Positions 1 through 12,399 of a DNA stretch of 64,000 nt are shown in pieces (position 1 is the first letter of the stretch; each line of letters starts with the position of its first letter). This stretch comes from Anthonomus grandis grandis (Eukaryota; Arthropoda; Insecta; Coleoptera; Curculionidae): the NCBI RefSeq assembly GCF_022605725.1, contig NC_065547.1:23911167-23975166 (forward strand), written 5' to 3'. The notes beneath the pieces are model-generated. The model made no database searches and had not been told where the DNA came from. It saw only the letters and a program-made list of their open reading frames with translations. Made by a program: the position numbers and the translations under genes.

Positions 1-1
1 A

Positions 2-912
2 TGCTACGCCCATACTCTTAATCTCCTAGTTCGCGATTCACTCACCGAAGTAGCAGGCACTCTAGAGAAAGTGAAAACTATAGTTTGATTAATGAAGTTT
101 CAGGAGAATATTGGTTTAAAAACCCCTAAGAAACTTCTACAGGATGTGGTTGCGAGGTGGAACTCCACCTACTACGTGGTCGAGCAATTTATTGAGTTAG
201 AAGAACCTGTACGGATTACAATAGCTATACTCGATATTAATCTTCCTTAATTGACATTGGATAAATGGGCCCTTTTTTTAGATGTATGCAGTGAGCTCCT
301 AAAAGTTGACATGAGCACATCTACCAAGACAATAATTAAAAAATTGCAAACCGGCCTTAGTAATAGAGTGGGAAATGTGGAATATAGTAATTCATTGGTA
401 GTAACCACATTAGACCCACGTTTTAAGAGTTTAGCATTTAAAAATAATGACGCTTTAGAAAGAGTAAAAAAGAATATTATAGCAGAGGTGACATTATTTA
501 TAAAAAAGATCCGGGAAAAATACTTGAGGCTCAAGAACCATCTACAAGCAATGTAAAAGATAATTTATAAAAACAACTTTTTCAGTATAGGATATATTTG
601 ACAAAATTACTTCTAAAAAAAAATTCAAATACCCAGTAGTTCTACCTCTAGAGCAATCTTAGGTATATGGAGGACGCTATTCTGGATCGAAAAAAGGACC
701 CATTGGAATGGTGGAGGGAACATGGATATATATATCTCAATTTAAGTGTACTTGCTAAACAAAAATTATGTGCTGTTGCGACGTCGGTCCCATGTGAGTC
801 CCAAGTATTTTCAAAAGCAAGTGAAATTTTAAGTGACCATCGCCGTCGTCTTAAGGCAAAACATCTAGGAAATTTATTACTTTTTAACTTTACCGCCAAA
901 TTTTGTAAGTAG
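2..912 (+). pseudogene. hAT transposase relic (ZBED-like), 3' half
   Basis: Frame 2 from base 2 reads as the middle of a hAT transposase of the zinc-finger-BED type: an AHTLNLLVRDSL motif, then DVVARWNSTYY, then a block ending about 556. The C-terminal dimerisation region follows in another frame at 667-912, with DPLEWWREHG and a conserved serine/arginine stretch, where VPCESQVFS replaces the usual S-ER-FS. In-frame stops lie near 86 (TGA) and 248 (TAA), and a frameshift falls between 556 and 667, so it cannot be translated. The 5' half and its TIR lie outside the window. Family assignment is solid from the order of motifs; the exact hAT subfamily is not determined. Confidence 0.8.
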
Positions 913-1785
913 AAAAAGTCAAAAAAAAATCCAAAATTTTTACTCTTTTATTTTTGAATTTTTGTTTTTGTTACTTTTTTTAATAATACCTACATATTTT
1001 GTATTATTTAGTTTTGTTTATTTTTATTTAATATTGTTCGCCTCTAACCTTTCTTTTGATAGAAATTTAGCGCCTTTTTAGGATATAGGTACCTATACCT
1101 ATTATCTAAAAATAAATACCGACTCAATAAAACCAAGTAACTGTACTAATTTAATAGAAAACTCGGAATAACTTTGTTATTCTGATTTTTTCTACGATAC
1201 ACTGTTCGCAGAATCGCCAAACAGAAATCGCCATCATTATTTTACATGGACTGGCGCACTCGGAACAGGTATTTCTGATTTCTGGTAATAGGTACGCGGA
1301 ATAGCCCGCTGAAACTTATTCCAAAAGAACAGGTCCAGTTCCACTGTAACAACTCTACATGCAAGAGACAATGAATAGGTTATATAGGCTACAACAGTCA
1401 CATAACACATAAGAATGTTCTTGTGTTATGTGACAACAGTCAATATGTTAAGCTTAGAAAAATGTTCTCCACAGACTGCCCTATAATTTAAATTTGAAAG
1501 AATTCTTATTGCTTTTCTTTAAATGGAGAAAATTGAACTTGCATTGGTTCCATGATCCTAAACAAGAATTCCATATGATATTCTTGAATGCAAAGTAGTC
1601 TCAAAAAGCAGCCTTAGTAGATACACTATGAACTAAGTTTCAAAGAGCAAAGACACAATCCACCTTCAGGCATTAGTAATCTACATGTGCATCCCAGATA
1701 AGTTTCAAATCAATTTTAATGCCCAGAAAAGTAACAAGTTTTTTTGCCAAGGCTTAATTGATTAGCATAAAAACAATCAACAACC
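913..1785. other. AT-rich intergenic stretch, no gene seen
   Basis: No open frame with recognisable protein content was seen. The only structured item is the short hairpin at 1397-1434, listed separately. Confidence 0.6.
1397..1434. repeat. Perfect-arm hairpin
   Basis: GTCACATAACACA in the left arm pairs with TGTGTTATGTGAC in the right arm across a short loop. The hairpin is bracketed by two copies of ACAACAGT, one ending in the left arm and one starting in the right arm. No host gene is adjacent. It may be the remains of a small foldback element. Confidence 0.6.
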
Positions 1786-2880
1786 CTCAACTGCGTCTCC
1801 TCCAGAGTCTGCAGATCAGCAAGTGCACCAGCCTTCTTCGCCAATGTAGTATCATCCGCGAATAGAATAGAATCAGTACCTGGATAACTACTCTCAAGAT
1901 CATTGATATGGATCAGAAAAAGCTATAGTCCCAGCACCGATTGAGGGATCCCATAATCCAAGTGATTGAAACCTGATCGTAGACCATTGCAACTCACAAC
2001 TTGAGATCTACCAGAGAGATATGATTCCATTAATTTAATGCTAGTATCTGAAAATTTATAGTTAGGTTTGTTATGAGTGGGGCACCTTGTGGACCACTGT
2101 GACCCTAGGTCTATTCTGACTCACTCCTAGGTCTTTATACTTTCATAGGATAATTTGATTGGGAGACGCATTCTTAATGTTTTCCATGTTAGTTAAGGCA
2201 TGGCCTGCCTAAATTTATAATAAAAAATATATAGTAGGTACTTTAGTTGTATAGCAAAAGAGTTCTGAAGGAGGCACAGTCAAAAGCTTTAATCTGTTAT
2301 TCTAGATTTTAAAGCTTTTTCAAACATTTTTGATAAAATAGGCATAATTGATATGGCTCGATAATTGGTTAGGTCATTGCCAGGGTTTTTCTTGTAAACA
2401 GGCACATTTCTGGAGATTTGAGCACACTGGAATAAATTGATTCTTTACTTTAATACACATATTAAGAAGTTTGACTACAGGATACACAATACTCACAATA
2501 TGTTTAATTAATGGGGTATTCATACCATAAAAGTCCCAACCATCGCTGTTCTTTAAATATGTAATAAGGTCCCGTAATTCAACAATAGTTATTTTTTTAA
2601 ACAAAAAATGTGTATCAGGCAGATTTAAGTTTAATATATGTTAAATACAATACTCATCAGCAGTTCTCTGAGATGGGGGTAGGCTAGTTATAATGTTGGA
2701 TGCAATTTTAGTAAAACAAAAGTATTAAAATCTTCAGCATGGACATGCAGACCCTCTTCAAATGCCTCAAAAACCAAGTCACAGACTGCCATACTGGTAG
2801 AATGTTCCTTCCTAAAACCATGCTGCTTCACATAAAATAAACTTAACAATAAAACCTAGTTTGGAATCAAAGAGAAGCTC
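1786..2880 (-). pseudogene. Non-LTR retrotransposon reverse transcriptase fragments (Jockey/CR1 type)
   Basis: Read on the - strand, three reverse transcriptase blocks can be seen. At 2830-2700 is the HGFRKEHSTSMAV block. At 2604-2281 is the block with SDGWDFYGMN, then YKKNPGNDLTNYRAISIMP and SKMFEKALKS. At 1970-1790 is the block with a broken GVPQGSVLGP-like stretch, then LFLIHINDL and ILFADDTTLAKKAG. The FADD box is the polymerase metal-binding motif. The HGFRK block normally follows NYRAIS but here lies upstream of it, so the region is rearranged or holds two truncated copies. Frameshifts and stops separate all blocks; the relic is dead. Confidence 0.75.
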
Positions 2881-3636
2881 CAAGAATACACTTTAGGATG
2901 TATATATAGGATGTCTCACTAAGCGTGGATCGCGGCTATATCTCGGAAACTGTCGCTCTGACATTATTGGTATTTTTTTTTAACATTATAAAAGTGGCCA
3001 ATCATTTTAGTTAAACACTCAGTGTTGTACCAACCATCATAAAGTAGGGGAAGGTGGTGAAAGCAAACTTATTTAAATGAATATAACTTTTAAAAGACGC
3101 ATATGATTTTTTTCAATTTGGGCTTGTTGTAAAGTGTTTAATAAAATACGCGCAAGTTTTTAATAAAACTGGTAGAAGTCATTTTAATTAAAACCTGTAA
3201 AACTTTAATTTTTCCACAAAAATATAAATGACACGGTATAATTTTAATAACAGAATTAAAAAGTACAATAAATTTACTAGGAAAACCACCCAACCCAACC
3301 ACAGTCGGGTATCTTTTTAAAATAAAATCTCTCTTTGACGCTTAATAATGAGGCTTAATATGTCACTTGACATTAGTAAGTAATTATTGGGTTTCTTTTA
3401 TTTATTTGGCACGTTCCTTCGCAGTTTAGTTACGCATTGACCTGATCCAAATTATGTAGCCATGGAAAATCATCGGCAGGTTTTCATGGAGATAAACAAA
3501 TTAAATTGGAAATAATTTATTTTTGACAGTTGACATTTTTAAACATTTGTGTATTGTTCTAATTCCAATTCATTATTTTAATTCGTTATTTTGCACTTTT
3601 GTTGTTGTATTGTTGGTGAGTGTTTTTATTGTTAAA

Positions 3637-4371
3637 ATGGCTTACACCAGTGTCGGGGCTTATGGCATGCTTATGCATGTATATTTTCAGTGTTTTGAAG
3701 ATGCTTTTAGAAATTTTGCTTCATGTAGGAATTAGTTATGCTTCTGGTGTTCTGAATTTTCAACGAGTTTGAATTTCATCCATAAGGTTTACCGGAAAAT
3801 GCTTTTGACAAAGGAATCAACCATTGTTATTGGCTTAGAAAAATGAAAGGAAAATCCCCAGTTCCTCTTTCAATTTTTATGGATTGATAAGCTAGTTGTG
3901 TTTCATTATTGGTCTCGGGAAAACGCTCACAAAATGCGGAAAATAGGTCACCAAAACAGGTGAAATGTAAGTGTCTGGTGCGGAGTGTTGGGAAATATAA
4001 ACAACAAATATGGATAAATATCCATATATCCAATATGTCAACATGATGGTTACTCAGCACATTATTTTCAAAGAGTGCGTGATTTTTTATGTAACAGTTA
4101 CCTAGATCGCTGAATTGGAAGGGGTGGTTTATTCCCATGGCCGCATAGATCTCCGGATCTAACTGTGTTTAGACTATTACTTACAGTGACGAACACATTG
4201 TGTACAAAACATGACCCACAACAAGAGAAGGTATGATAGATCTATGATATCTTTTGTTAAAGTTCTCTAAATGCTATTCCTCAAGCGGAAATTAAAGCAG
4301 GTGTTACCGTTTGTGAGGAAAAAATTGAGAATTGTATTTTCCAAAATGGTGGATACTTTGAACATTTGTAA
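3637..4371 (+). pseudogene. Mariner-like (DUF4817-type) transposase relic
   Basis: The relic starts MAYTSVGAYGMLMHVY, the N-terminal DUF4817/helix-turn-helix style opening of insect mariner-like elements with long TIRs. After a gap, frame-shifted segments show HYWSRENAHKMRK, then NVSVWCGVLGN, then RWIGRGG and WPHRSPDLT at about 3920-4160, and a C-terminal NGGYFEHL just before the stop. Several frameshifts are present and the HTH-to-catalytic linker is largely missing. An imperfect inverted match of about 20 bases (near 2985-3000 and 5075-5095, around ATTATAA-AGTGGCC) may be a remnant of its long TIRs, but outer termini were not found. Confidence 0.65.
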
Positions 4372-5971
4372 AGTTTGTTTTTTGTAAAAGTTTTTATTAT
4401 TGTTTTTTATAACTTGTTGGCCTTTAAAGATAAATAAATAATTAATACATAAATTATCTTTTTATTGTAATAACTTTGGAATTTTTAGAAATTGTGTTAT
4501 GTTTACATAATTTGGATTAGTCTGATGCCTACATAAAGCCATAGCCCAAGTAACATAAGTTATTAAACGTCAAAAATTCTTATTTCGGTAACAACTCCCA
4601 AAGTAAAAAAGATCGCCTTTCATAGGTTTTCAGTTAGGTTCAGTTAGGTTTTCAGTTTTTTTCGAGTAAATATAATTAACTTTCCGATTCTGCAATCAAA
4701 CTTTCGTGTGCTACTAGATACAATATTAAAAAGTATAATTTTACTTATACATAATTAGTAAGTAGTACTTATACATAATAGTAATAATTAAATAACTTAA
4801 ATAATAGTAAAACTATACTTAAAATTCACTTTTAAAAGTTATAGCCATTTAAATAATTACATATTCACTACGTTCTCCTACTTTAAAAAGATCGCCAGTG
4901 AGTCTTTGACCGAAATGATGGAAAATGTTCCAGTTTCTAATTATGTTAAAAAAAATGGTACCTTAAGTTGATATTTTCTGGAGAAAATTAGAATTAAATT
5001 ATTGACCTTCTCATTACACTCCCTAGCCACTAAATTTTAAATTTAAAAATAATTTTGAGCATTTTTTCATGGCCACTCTTATAATGTCAAAGAAAATTTA
5101 AAAAATGTAGTTTATTCTAAATGTAAATTTTCCGCTAAGTTTATTACAAAAGATTTTTGAAAATAAATGATACTTTCTCATAGCCACTTTTTCCTTCTTT
5201 AAAATGCCGTTATTAAATTTTAGATCCGACATTTCGTCTGTGGACCACCATCATCAACCAACATCAAAAATAATTCTGAATTAAAGCCTCAAAAATCAGA
5301 CCAATAATTGGAATAACTTATTTGGATCTTTTTTATATATACTGCCTGAAAAGGTATTACCTTTGCAATTTTAAGTTGAAAAGTTATCCTAAGATATCTC
5401 CAAATGGATCGATTTGGTTAGGGGAACAATAACCAGGTTCCTAATAGTCTTATAAGTCTCATATCCTATACCTTTAATCACCGTGATCTGACCCATGGTT
5501 AGAATGGTTCATTAGTGAATAAAAGGACACTAATCCTAATAACAATGCATACATTGTTCAGCATATTACATACAATTTTTCTTAAATAAAATATTTTTAA
5601 ATGTGTATTCTTTCTTTAAGTATCTCACCTGAATATTTTAATGCACCATTTTCAGTGTTGATACTTGGATAACAATAGACGGAACTCATAAATTGACTGA
5701 CATAAATTATTGGTTAGCCAGCCTGTAGTCATTTTGCATAGCTACAGAGGCTTGCTTTACACATTTTAGAACATAGTAAAGGCATATTAATAAAATTTAA
5801 AGCTTATGTGAATGGATAATAACCTAAAAGTACCTGTATTTTTTCAAAGTACCCAGAAAAACAATACTAGAGAAAACATTTTCTCCATCTTGGTGATCAT
5901 ACTTTTATGAGGTCTAATTTATGCTCTGCAAATTAAATATAAGGCAATTATGTTTTTTACTAATTTTAGTT
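4372..5971. other. AT-rich sequence without recognised genes
   Basis: No coding block was recognised. The stretch probably includes the decayed right arm of the preceding mariner-like element (inverted match near 5075-5095). Short direct repetition of AGATCGCC occurs near 4608 and 4889. Confidence 0.5.
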
Positions 5972-6190
5972 TTAAATTAGTAAATAATATGCTGATAGAT
6001 CTGCTAGTACTAAAAATAGGTTTATCTGGAAACCAATAAACAAAAGAAGAAAAAAAGGGTTGGGAGAGGATCTTTTTGCAGCTGCAAAAACTGCAAAACC
6101 TAGACTACTACCCATAGCGCCTAAAATAAAATAAAATTTGATTTGATCATTTGAATGAAACTCTTCTTTATGTGATTTATCATAAACCAT
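5972..6190 (-). CDS. Possible small membrane protein, TMEM242-like N-terminus
   Basis: A 72-codon frame begins with ATG at 6190. It has a polar N-terminus of about 20 residues, a hydrophobic segment (FYFILGAMGSSLGFAVFAA, about residues 25-43), a basic AAKRSSPNP turn, and a second hydrophobic segment (LLLFIGFQINLFLVLADL). A Gly/Ala-rich helix followed by A-KR/KK-SP resembles the first helix of TMEM242, a conserved small mitochondrial membrane protein. The following TMEM242 exon was not found, and no donor site is obvious before the stop at 5972. It could be a processed or truncated pseudogene, or a chance frame. The resemblance is an inference from memory. Confidence 0.3.
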   Translation of the reverse strand: MVYDKSHKEEFHSNDQIKFYFILGAMGSSLGFAVFAAAKRSSPNPFFLLLFIGFQINLFLVLADLSAYYLLI

Positions 6191-7767
6191 TTTACTTGAT
6201 CAAAGATTGCAACACAAATGCAATAAAAAAAATGGATTTTCACACTAACTTGCACTGAATAACATAAACAAATTGGGTAATGTTGAATTATTGCGCTTGC
6301 TTTAACTAGCTACATTAAATATGTATTTGTTGTGTTATTTTTCAAAGATAAAAAGGAAGTCAAGGTCCAAAGTTCGATGTGTACCTAACCATTTAGCCTG
6401 GTGCTTGCTCGATAAAATAAATGTTACACGGTAGTTTCATTACGGAAACTTTTCTATTCCGATGTTTGGCTCCCGGTTTTCACTTAAGGAATTTATTCCA
6501 GGTAAGAAGAGTACTTCTTTTAGTTAAAAACATCGTTAAATCAGTCAGATCTTGGATTTTTTAAATTTGTTTTCATTGACAGCTGATAAGTCATGTGATC
6601 ATATTGTTATTTGTTTACATTTTGATCCGTCATGTGTCAAAAAAATGAGGAGCGGCTAAATATTCTCTTTGGCTTTTGTCTCAGGTCTCAAAGTCACTGC
6701 ATTTATGAAAGGGTATATAACATTACTTGTTTATAATAATAATAATAACAACAACAATAATATTAAAAAAACCATAATAATCTTACACGGAAATCAGAAT
6801 AAATAATTAAGAAATTGATATGATTTGATTGATTTGATGATTGATATGATTATGATAAATTAGATGAATTACATAGTGCAGTTGTATGGGCAGATACCAA
6901 TTTACTTTCGAGCAATGAAAACTTATTTTTAAACTGTTAAGTTAACTTAAGAAGAACTAATTAAAAATGGTAATATAGGTACCAAAAATTGTTATAAATG
7001 GTTGCAAGAAGGGAAACTGTTTCCAGAAATCTAAGGGCTTGCATTTGCGAGTTAAGACCAAGTCATAAAAAATTATCAAAAATATATATTAACAAATACA
7101 AATATCTAAAAATATTAATACAAATATATAAATATAATTTTATCTATTAATTATATTAAGTTAAAAAATTTAAAAAAAAAACATATTTTATTGACATCTT
7201 CATACCATCAGATGTAAATACTACCAGAAAGTACTGCGAGAAAATTGATAAATATTTACGTCTTGTAATAAAAGTTCAACGAATTTGTCACCAAACACGT
7301 GTAAATAATATACCGTTTATCATATATGTGTCGGTAGAATTATATTATTTGTTTTGTTTTGTTAATTTAACGCATCTAGTTATAAAAAGTTTATGAATTT
7401 TCTTTAAAATAATTATTTATCAACCAAAGGAATGAGTAATGCATAAATCCCTTTTTATGCAAACGTAGTCACAAGCCTGGCATTTTTCACCTGAGAGAAA
7501 AACACGAGGAGTTTAGTTTAGTTGGTACGGTCGAGGCGTTCGGAGAATGGGCTTGTGAATTCGTTCTGCTCATTACGGATTTGTTTATTAAATTTAATTT
7601 GATCTTTCTTATGAATTTATTTAATAGAAATAAATCATAATGTCTGAAAGTGAAAGTGAGTTTATTCCGACATATGCAATGGAAATTGCATATATGATAT
7701 GTTATTAACATGTGTATTAAAAAATTATTAAACATCTAAAAGATTTAAACCTTAATCCATACATCTC
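6191..7767. other. Non-coding stretch with a short trinucleotide run
   Basis: No gene was recognised. Bases about 6736-6763 form an imperfect AAT/AAC trinucleotide run. The rest is AT-rich, including a run of imperfect AAATAT repeats near 7085-7140. Confidence 0.5.
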
Positions 7768-7807
7768 TTTTTTTTTTTATGGTAAACACCAGCACAAGAG
7801 GAAAGTC

Positions 7808-9526
7808 CTATGTCACTCTTGGAGTGGTGCTTGCGCGAAGATATTTGTGAGCATTTATCTTGAATCGCTGCAGGTTGTATGCGTCGGGAAATATGTGAGG
7901 TGGAGGCCCGTTCCACAAAGAAGATGTTTTCCAGATGAATGAGTCCCGATACAGCGACGTCCTTGCGGTAGGCAGGTGGACTCGATGTAGATGAGCCGCA
8001 ACTGCTAGACGCGTCCTTCTTGCCGGAATAGCCGTGGGTGGGATCAGGCCTGCCAGCTCAGAGGAGCACTTACCGTGATAATAACGGTAGAATAAACAGA
8101 GATCAGCCACCTTTCTCCTGTGCTCCAGACTATCCAGACTATTTGTCAGTTCTGGTTTGTCGATAAGACGGATAGCTCTCTTCTGTATAGAATCTAGCAG
8201 CTTTAAACTATGCTTGGGTGCAGAGCTCCAGACATACGAGCAATACTCGAGGGAAGGGCGTATTTGAGCCTTATAAAGAGTCAGCAGCTGTTCTGATGTA
8301 TACAGTTTTTTCGTTTTGAAAAGCACTCCGAGTTTTTTGGAAGCTGCCCTGGCGATCTCTGTAACGTGGTCATGCCAGGACACACTGTTGGTGACTTCGA
8401 CTCCTAGAAGATGTAAAGATGATTTCATTGGCAATGTTTTCCCTGCCATAACCAGCTCCGGGCCACCAAGGTTAGTCTTCATCGTAAATACTGCAGCCTG
8501 CGTTTTTTTAGCGTTAAAATTGACCAGATTGTTATCGCCCCACTCCAAGATTGTTCTAATATCGTTGTTGGTTGAAGCTCCTTGTTGCTGCCTAAGATTC
8601 GGAGAAGTTGCGGCTGTCGTTGGTTTGGCGGACTTAAATGTGGAAATAAGTGTGCTATCGTCCACAAAGCTGTAGATTGGATTGACAGTGGTTCCTAGCA
8701 AATCATTGATATATATCAAAAAAAGGGTGGGGGATAGAATGCATCCTTGACGGACTCCAGCGTTAATGTTAAATTTGTCGGAGAAGTGTCCATCGACGGC
8801 TACTTGGATTGTTCGTTGTTCAAGAAAACTTTTGATCCAATTCAATAATTAGTTTTGTATGCCGATTGAGGAGAGCTTGGTTAGTAGTCCTTCATGCCAC
8901 ACTCTGTCAAATGCCTTGGAAATGTCAAGAGCGACTGAGCGGGACTCGCCGTGCTTCTCCATGGCCTCCGTCCACAAGTGTGTGACGTAAGCCAGAAGAT
9001 CGCCGGTGGATCTAAGCTTTCGGAAGCCGTATTGATGATCGCTGATTAGTCTAGATGATTCCAGATATCTTAACAGTTGTTGGTTGACTGCTTTCTCCAT
9101 AATCTTCGATATTACTGGAACTAGTGCAATCGGGCGGTAATTGGACGGCGTCGTCTTCTTTACCTTTTTGGGTACAGCTTGCACTTGAGCAGTTTTCTAG
9201 CTTGTTGGAAATGAGCCCTGCTTATACGATGCCGTGAACAGTATACATAAGGGAGGAGTCAATTCGTCTGCACAACGTTTTAGTATTAGGGCTGGAATTC
9301 CATCGGATCCAGAAGCTTTGTTGGTGTCTACGCTTTTAAGAATTTTATTTATAATTCGTTGGAGAAACGAAATTTCTCCCATCGATGAATTCACCCTTGG
9401 CAAATATGGCGGTGTTTTGCCTTGCGAGTGCAGAGTAGAATTAGACGCGAAGAGTTTACCCAGTAAGTTGGCTTTTTCCTTTGCTGTTACCGCGATAGAA
9501 CCATCATCTGCTGTTAGGGGTGGCAA
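7808..9526 (-). pseudogene. LINE reverse transcriptase domain
   Basis: One reading phase runs through three blocks separated only by two nonsense codons (TAG at 9197-9199, apparently from TGG, and TAA at 8849-8851). Visible motifs in order are KASGSDGIPALIL, SNYRPIALVPVISKIMEK, YGFRKLRSTGDL, ALDISKAFDRVWHEGL, VRQGCILSPTLFLIYIND, and SFVDDSTL, where F/YADD has become FVDD. The thumb and C-terminal region (KLGVLFKTKKL, SLEYCSYVW, IQKRAIRLID) runs to 7808 near the A-tail. The segment 9526-9696 between it and the endonuclease is frame-shifted. This is the best preserved LINE polymerase in the window. Confidence 0.85.
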
Positions 9527-9695
9527 GGCCGACTTCCGAGCAAATCCTTGACTAACGGCTTTCGATACCGACCAGAAAGATCTTGTTCCATTTGGGCAGT
9601 TTAGCAGTTTGTTTTTGATCCTGTTGTTGTGACTCTCTTTGCATTCATCAATAACTCGCTTGCAGCTATTTCTAGGTTAAAAAGTTCCTCCAATT

Positions 9696-10786
9696 TTAGG
9701 TGGAAGGATGTTGACGCCATTTGCGATATGCTGCTTTTTTAGTGTTTACTGCCTTTTTGCAATTCAGGTTGAACCATTGCTTGTTGTTTGATCCGCATTT
9801 AGTAGAAAAAGGGATATAAGCTTCCATTCCTGCCAAGATCGTCTCTGTAATTTGGTTTGCACATTCTGAGATGTTATTGGTTCTAAAGCAGACTTCTTTC
9901 CAAGGGAATGAGCGATAAAATTCCCGAAGATGGTTCCACTCTGCTGATTTATAGTGCCATACCTTCCGCGGTATCGGAGGATCCTGCGTTTTAACATCCA
10001 ACTGGCAAGAGACTGTTATCAATTTGTGGTCCGATGTTCCTAGGGGGGCCTGTACTGATACAGTGTACGAGTCAGGGTCTGAAGCCAAGACCAGATCTAG
10101 GAGACTCGCGAACTCGCCGTCTCGGTCGGGGATTCTGGTAGGTTCCTCCACAAGCTGCGTAAGCCCGCATATGGTGGCAAATAGCTCAGCTTCTCGTCCT
10201 TCATCGTCGTTCTTGTTGCAGAAGCGCAGCCAGTTGATATTGTGAACGTTAAAATCACCCATGACGATGATTTCTGCGCTTGGGTAGTCAATTTGCAGTT
10301 GGTTAATGCAATATTGTATGCAACCAGGTTCAAAAAGAGCCGCCTATATTGGGTGTCGCTTGGTGGTCTGTAGATACAACAGATAAATTTCGTGGCTCCA
10401 CTGGCTATTATTTTGAACCACATAACGTCGAAGTCCGCAGGTTCAAGCGTTTCCTCCCGCTGGCAACTCAAATCGCTCTTGACAAATACTGCCAATCCAA
10501 AGTTTAGTCGAAATTGGGTGTGTAGATCGTATCCAGGATAAATGAGGTGAACATTTGTTGTTGAAGGTTTCACCTTTGTTTCTGCCAATGCCAGAATGTG
10601 AGGCTTATTTGATTGCAGGTGTTGGTGTACTGCATTAATATTGGTGTTTAGGCCTCTGATGTTGCAGAAATTGATTTTTAGGCTTTTAAATCCGCCTGAT
10701 GAACACCCCCGACCAGCCTCCGCCCGGAGATCCGAATGGGAGGCTAGTTTACCTCCGGAAAGTTTTGGTCCTGAGGGCGCCATCAT
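9696..10786 (-). pseudogene. LINE endonuclease domain (apurinic/exonuclease-phosphatase type)
   Basis: From an ATG at 10786 the frame shows NFCNIRGLNTNI, the start of an EEP endonuclease, then LALAETKV (Mg-binding Glu), FICCIYRPPSD, and after a frameshift near 10262-10310 GDFNVHNINW, LDLVLASDPDSY and LGTSDHKLI (the catalytic SDH). All standard endonuclease boxes are present and in order, so only one frameshift separates it from an intact domain. A basic linker leading to the reverse transcriptase begins after about 9960. The domain would nick target DNA to prime reverse transcription. Confidence 0.8.
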
Positions 10787-11013
10787 GCATTAATTTTACT
10801 ACTCCATTTCCCCTTTGGAAACCGGACACATCGACATGGCGGCGAAACGTGAGTTCCATGGAACCACTTCACGCCGCCTAAGTCCTATGTGGTGGTATTG
10901 AACCGGGCGATGCAAGTAGACAACATCTACCACCAAAGAGATTGCTCTTTTAGTCGCCTTTTATGACAGGCAGAGCATACCGGAGGGCTATTCTACCCCG
11001 GCCCTCCCCGGGG

Positions 11014-12399
11014 AGATCTCTATCATCAAATTGAAAAGGCAACTATCCTAAAAAACTTGTAACGATGTTTGATCATTCCTGCGAAGACCTATACTAATTG
11101 ATAATACAAGTCTGCTTAAATGAAGAACCAAGCAGAAACAATAATAGTAATAAGTAGTTGTGTGCCTCTTGATCTAATTCCTGCGTGCGGAATGATTTCA
11201 CAAAGTCGTTATGATATAAATTACAGGTCTTAACCAAGGTAATGGTGAGCAATGCTTGGATCATGCTCCAGGCCCAAGACGACGTATGCGCTGAATTGCG
11301 CTGAGACAAGATAATTTGTGACTCGGATTGAATCTGATCGGCTACCGCAACTAACTTTCGAAAGGGTAAACCATTGGAACTGATATTCTACGGGGTGTTC
11401 CAAAACAATCAGATCAAGTAAGGTCTATTTTAAGATAAAAAGCATTATCAGAAGCAAAGCTAGACCAACTAACAATCCAAGGAGAAATAAGAAATAGAGA
11501 GCGAAAGATATATTTACCCGAGGAAGATCAGACCTGAGAAACTGGATATAAAATATGCCCATATATATCGAAAACGAGGTTTTTGCAATCATTTAATCCT
11601 GTGTTAATTTGCGGGATCATTTTTGATAAAGGGTTCTTAGAAATCTTTTTATATGGGTCATTTTCAACAAGGCCATCAACTCGTTTATATATAAATATTT
11701 ATATAAATATGAATATTCGGCTTTGTCTCAAATAACAACCCTTGTCAGATTTTAAATAGAAACAATCTTTTTCTCTCAATCCTTCAGCAACATTAGAATT
11801 TGATGTCTTTTTCGAAATTTTGACATATTTCTTGAGATTTGGTAACGAATCGTTTCTGTAGCAAATCCCTTTGAAGATTTCTGGGAAGTATTGATTTAAT
11901 GATTAAACATTTACTATAATACCCTCCGGGTTGTTTTTGCAGTTTGAACCGGGTGCAAATTGGATACATTAAGAATAACGTAAAGTTAATTTTTTTTAAT
12001 TAAAAGACCTAAAGGACTGATTTCCAACAATATTAATTGAATTTTCTTCTTAAGTTTTTTATTTAGTAATGCAAAATGCTAATATATTTGCCATTAATTA
12101 CTTCAAACATTTCTTGAAAAATCACTCCATTCTTGATACTCTAAATACTCAAGCAGTTAGTCTAAAAGTAAGTTTCTTAAAAAGTTTGTATGCTTCTAAC
12201 TCTGAAATGCTACGTTTACTATATAAATGTTTGACCTCTAAATCTAGACATTTTTGCTGTAGCAAAAACTTTTTGAAAAAAAAAGGGATAAGGAATAAAT
12301 ATAAGGAATATAAAAAAGGATCTTTAAGAGATACAATAACAAACTTTTAAAAGGCTGAATTTCGTTTACAAGATTTCAGAAACCAAACAACTTAATTAA
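11014..12399. other. Unassigned stretch
   Basis: No gene was recognised. A + strand frame at 12069-12350 (93 codons) is Lys/Leu/Ser-rich with no family resemblance and is best regarded as chance coding in AT-rich DNA. Confidence 0.5.

Larger units (their letters stand above)
7768..11013 (-). mobile_element. Nearly full-length single-ORF LINE (Jockey/I superclade)
   Basis: The element reads on the - strand from a GC-rich 5' end (CCCCGGGGAGGGCCGGGG, about 11013) to an A-tail seen as an 11-base T run at 7768-7778. Its 5' leader of about 230 bases contains the palindromic CCGG block and a CTGCCTGTCATAAAAGGCGAC stretch recalled from leaders of I/Nimb-like insect elements. One long frame follows, with endonuclease then reverse transcriptase; no separate gag-like ORF1 precedes it. 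Flanks ACATCTC (left) and AGATCTC (right) may be an imperfect target duplication. Length is about 3.25 kb. The element lies outside the two host genes. Confidence 0.75.

Noticed and set aside
247..534. Minus-strand 95-codon frame opposite the hAT relic
   Set aside because: It is the antisense shadow of recognisable hAT sequence on the + strand.
2900..5110. A complete long-TIR mariner-like element around the relic at 3.6-4.4 kb
   Set aside because: Only about 20 bases of inverted similarity were found, and a right terminus matching AGGATGTCTCACTAAG is missing, so boundaries cannot be supported.
8316..8675. Plus-strand 119-codon frame inside the LINE
   Set aside because: Shadow of the - strand reverse transcriptase, which shows the full set of RT motifs.
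12069..12350. Plus-strand 93-codon frame
   Set aside because: Low-complexity Lys/Leu/Ser composition in AT-rich DNA, no family features and no supporting splice or promoter context.
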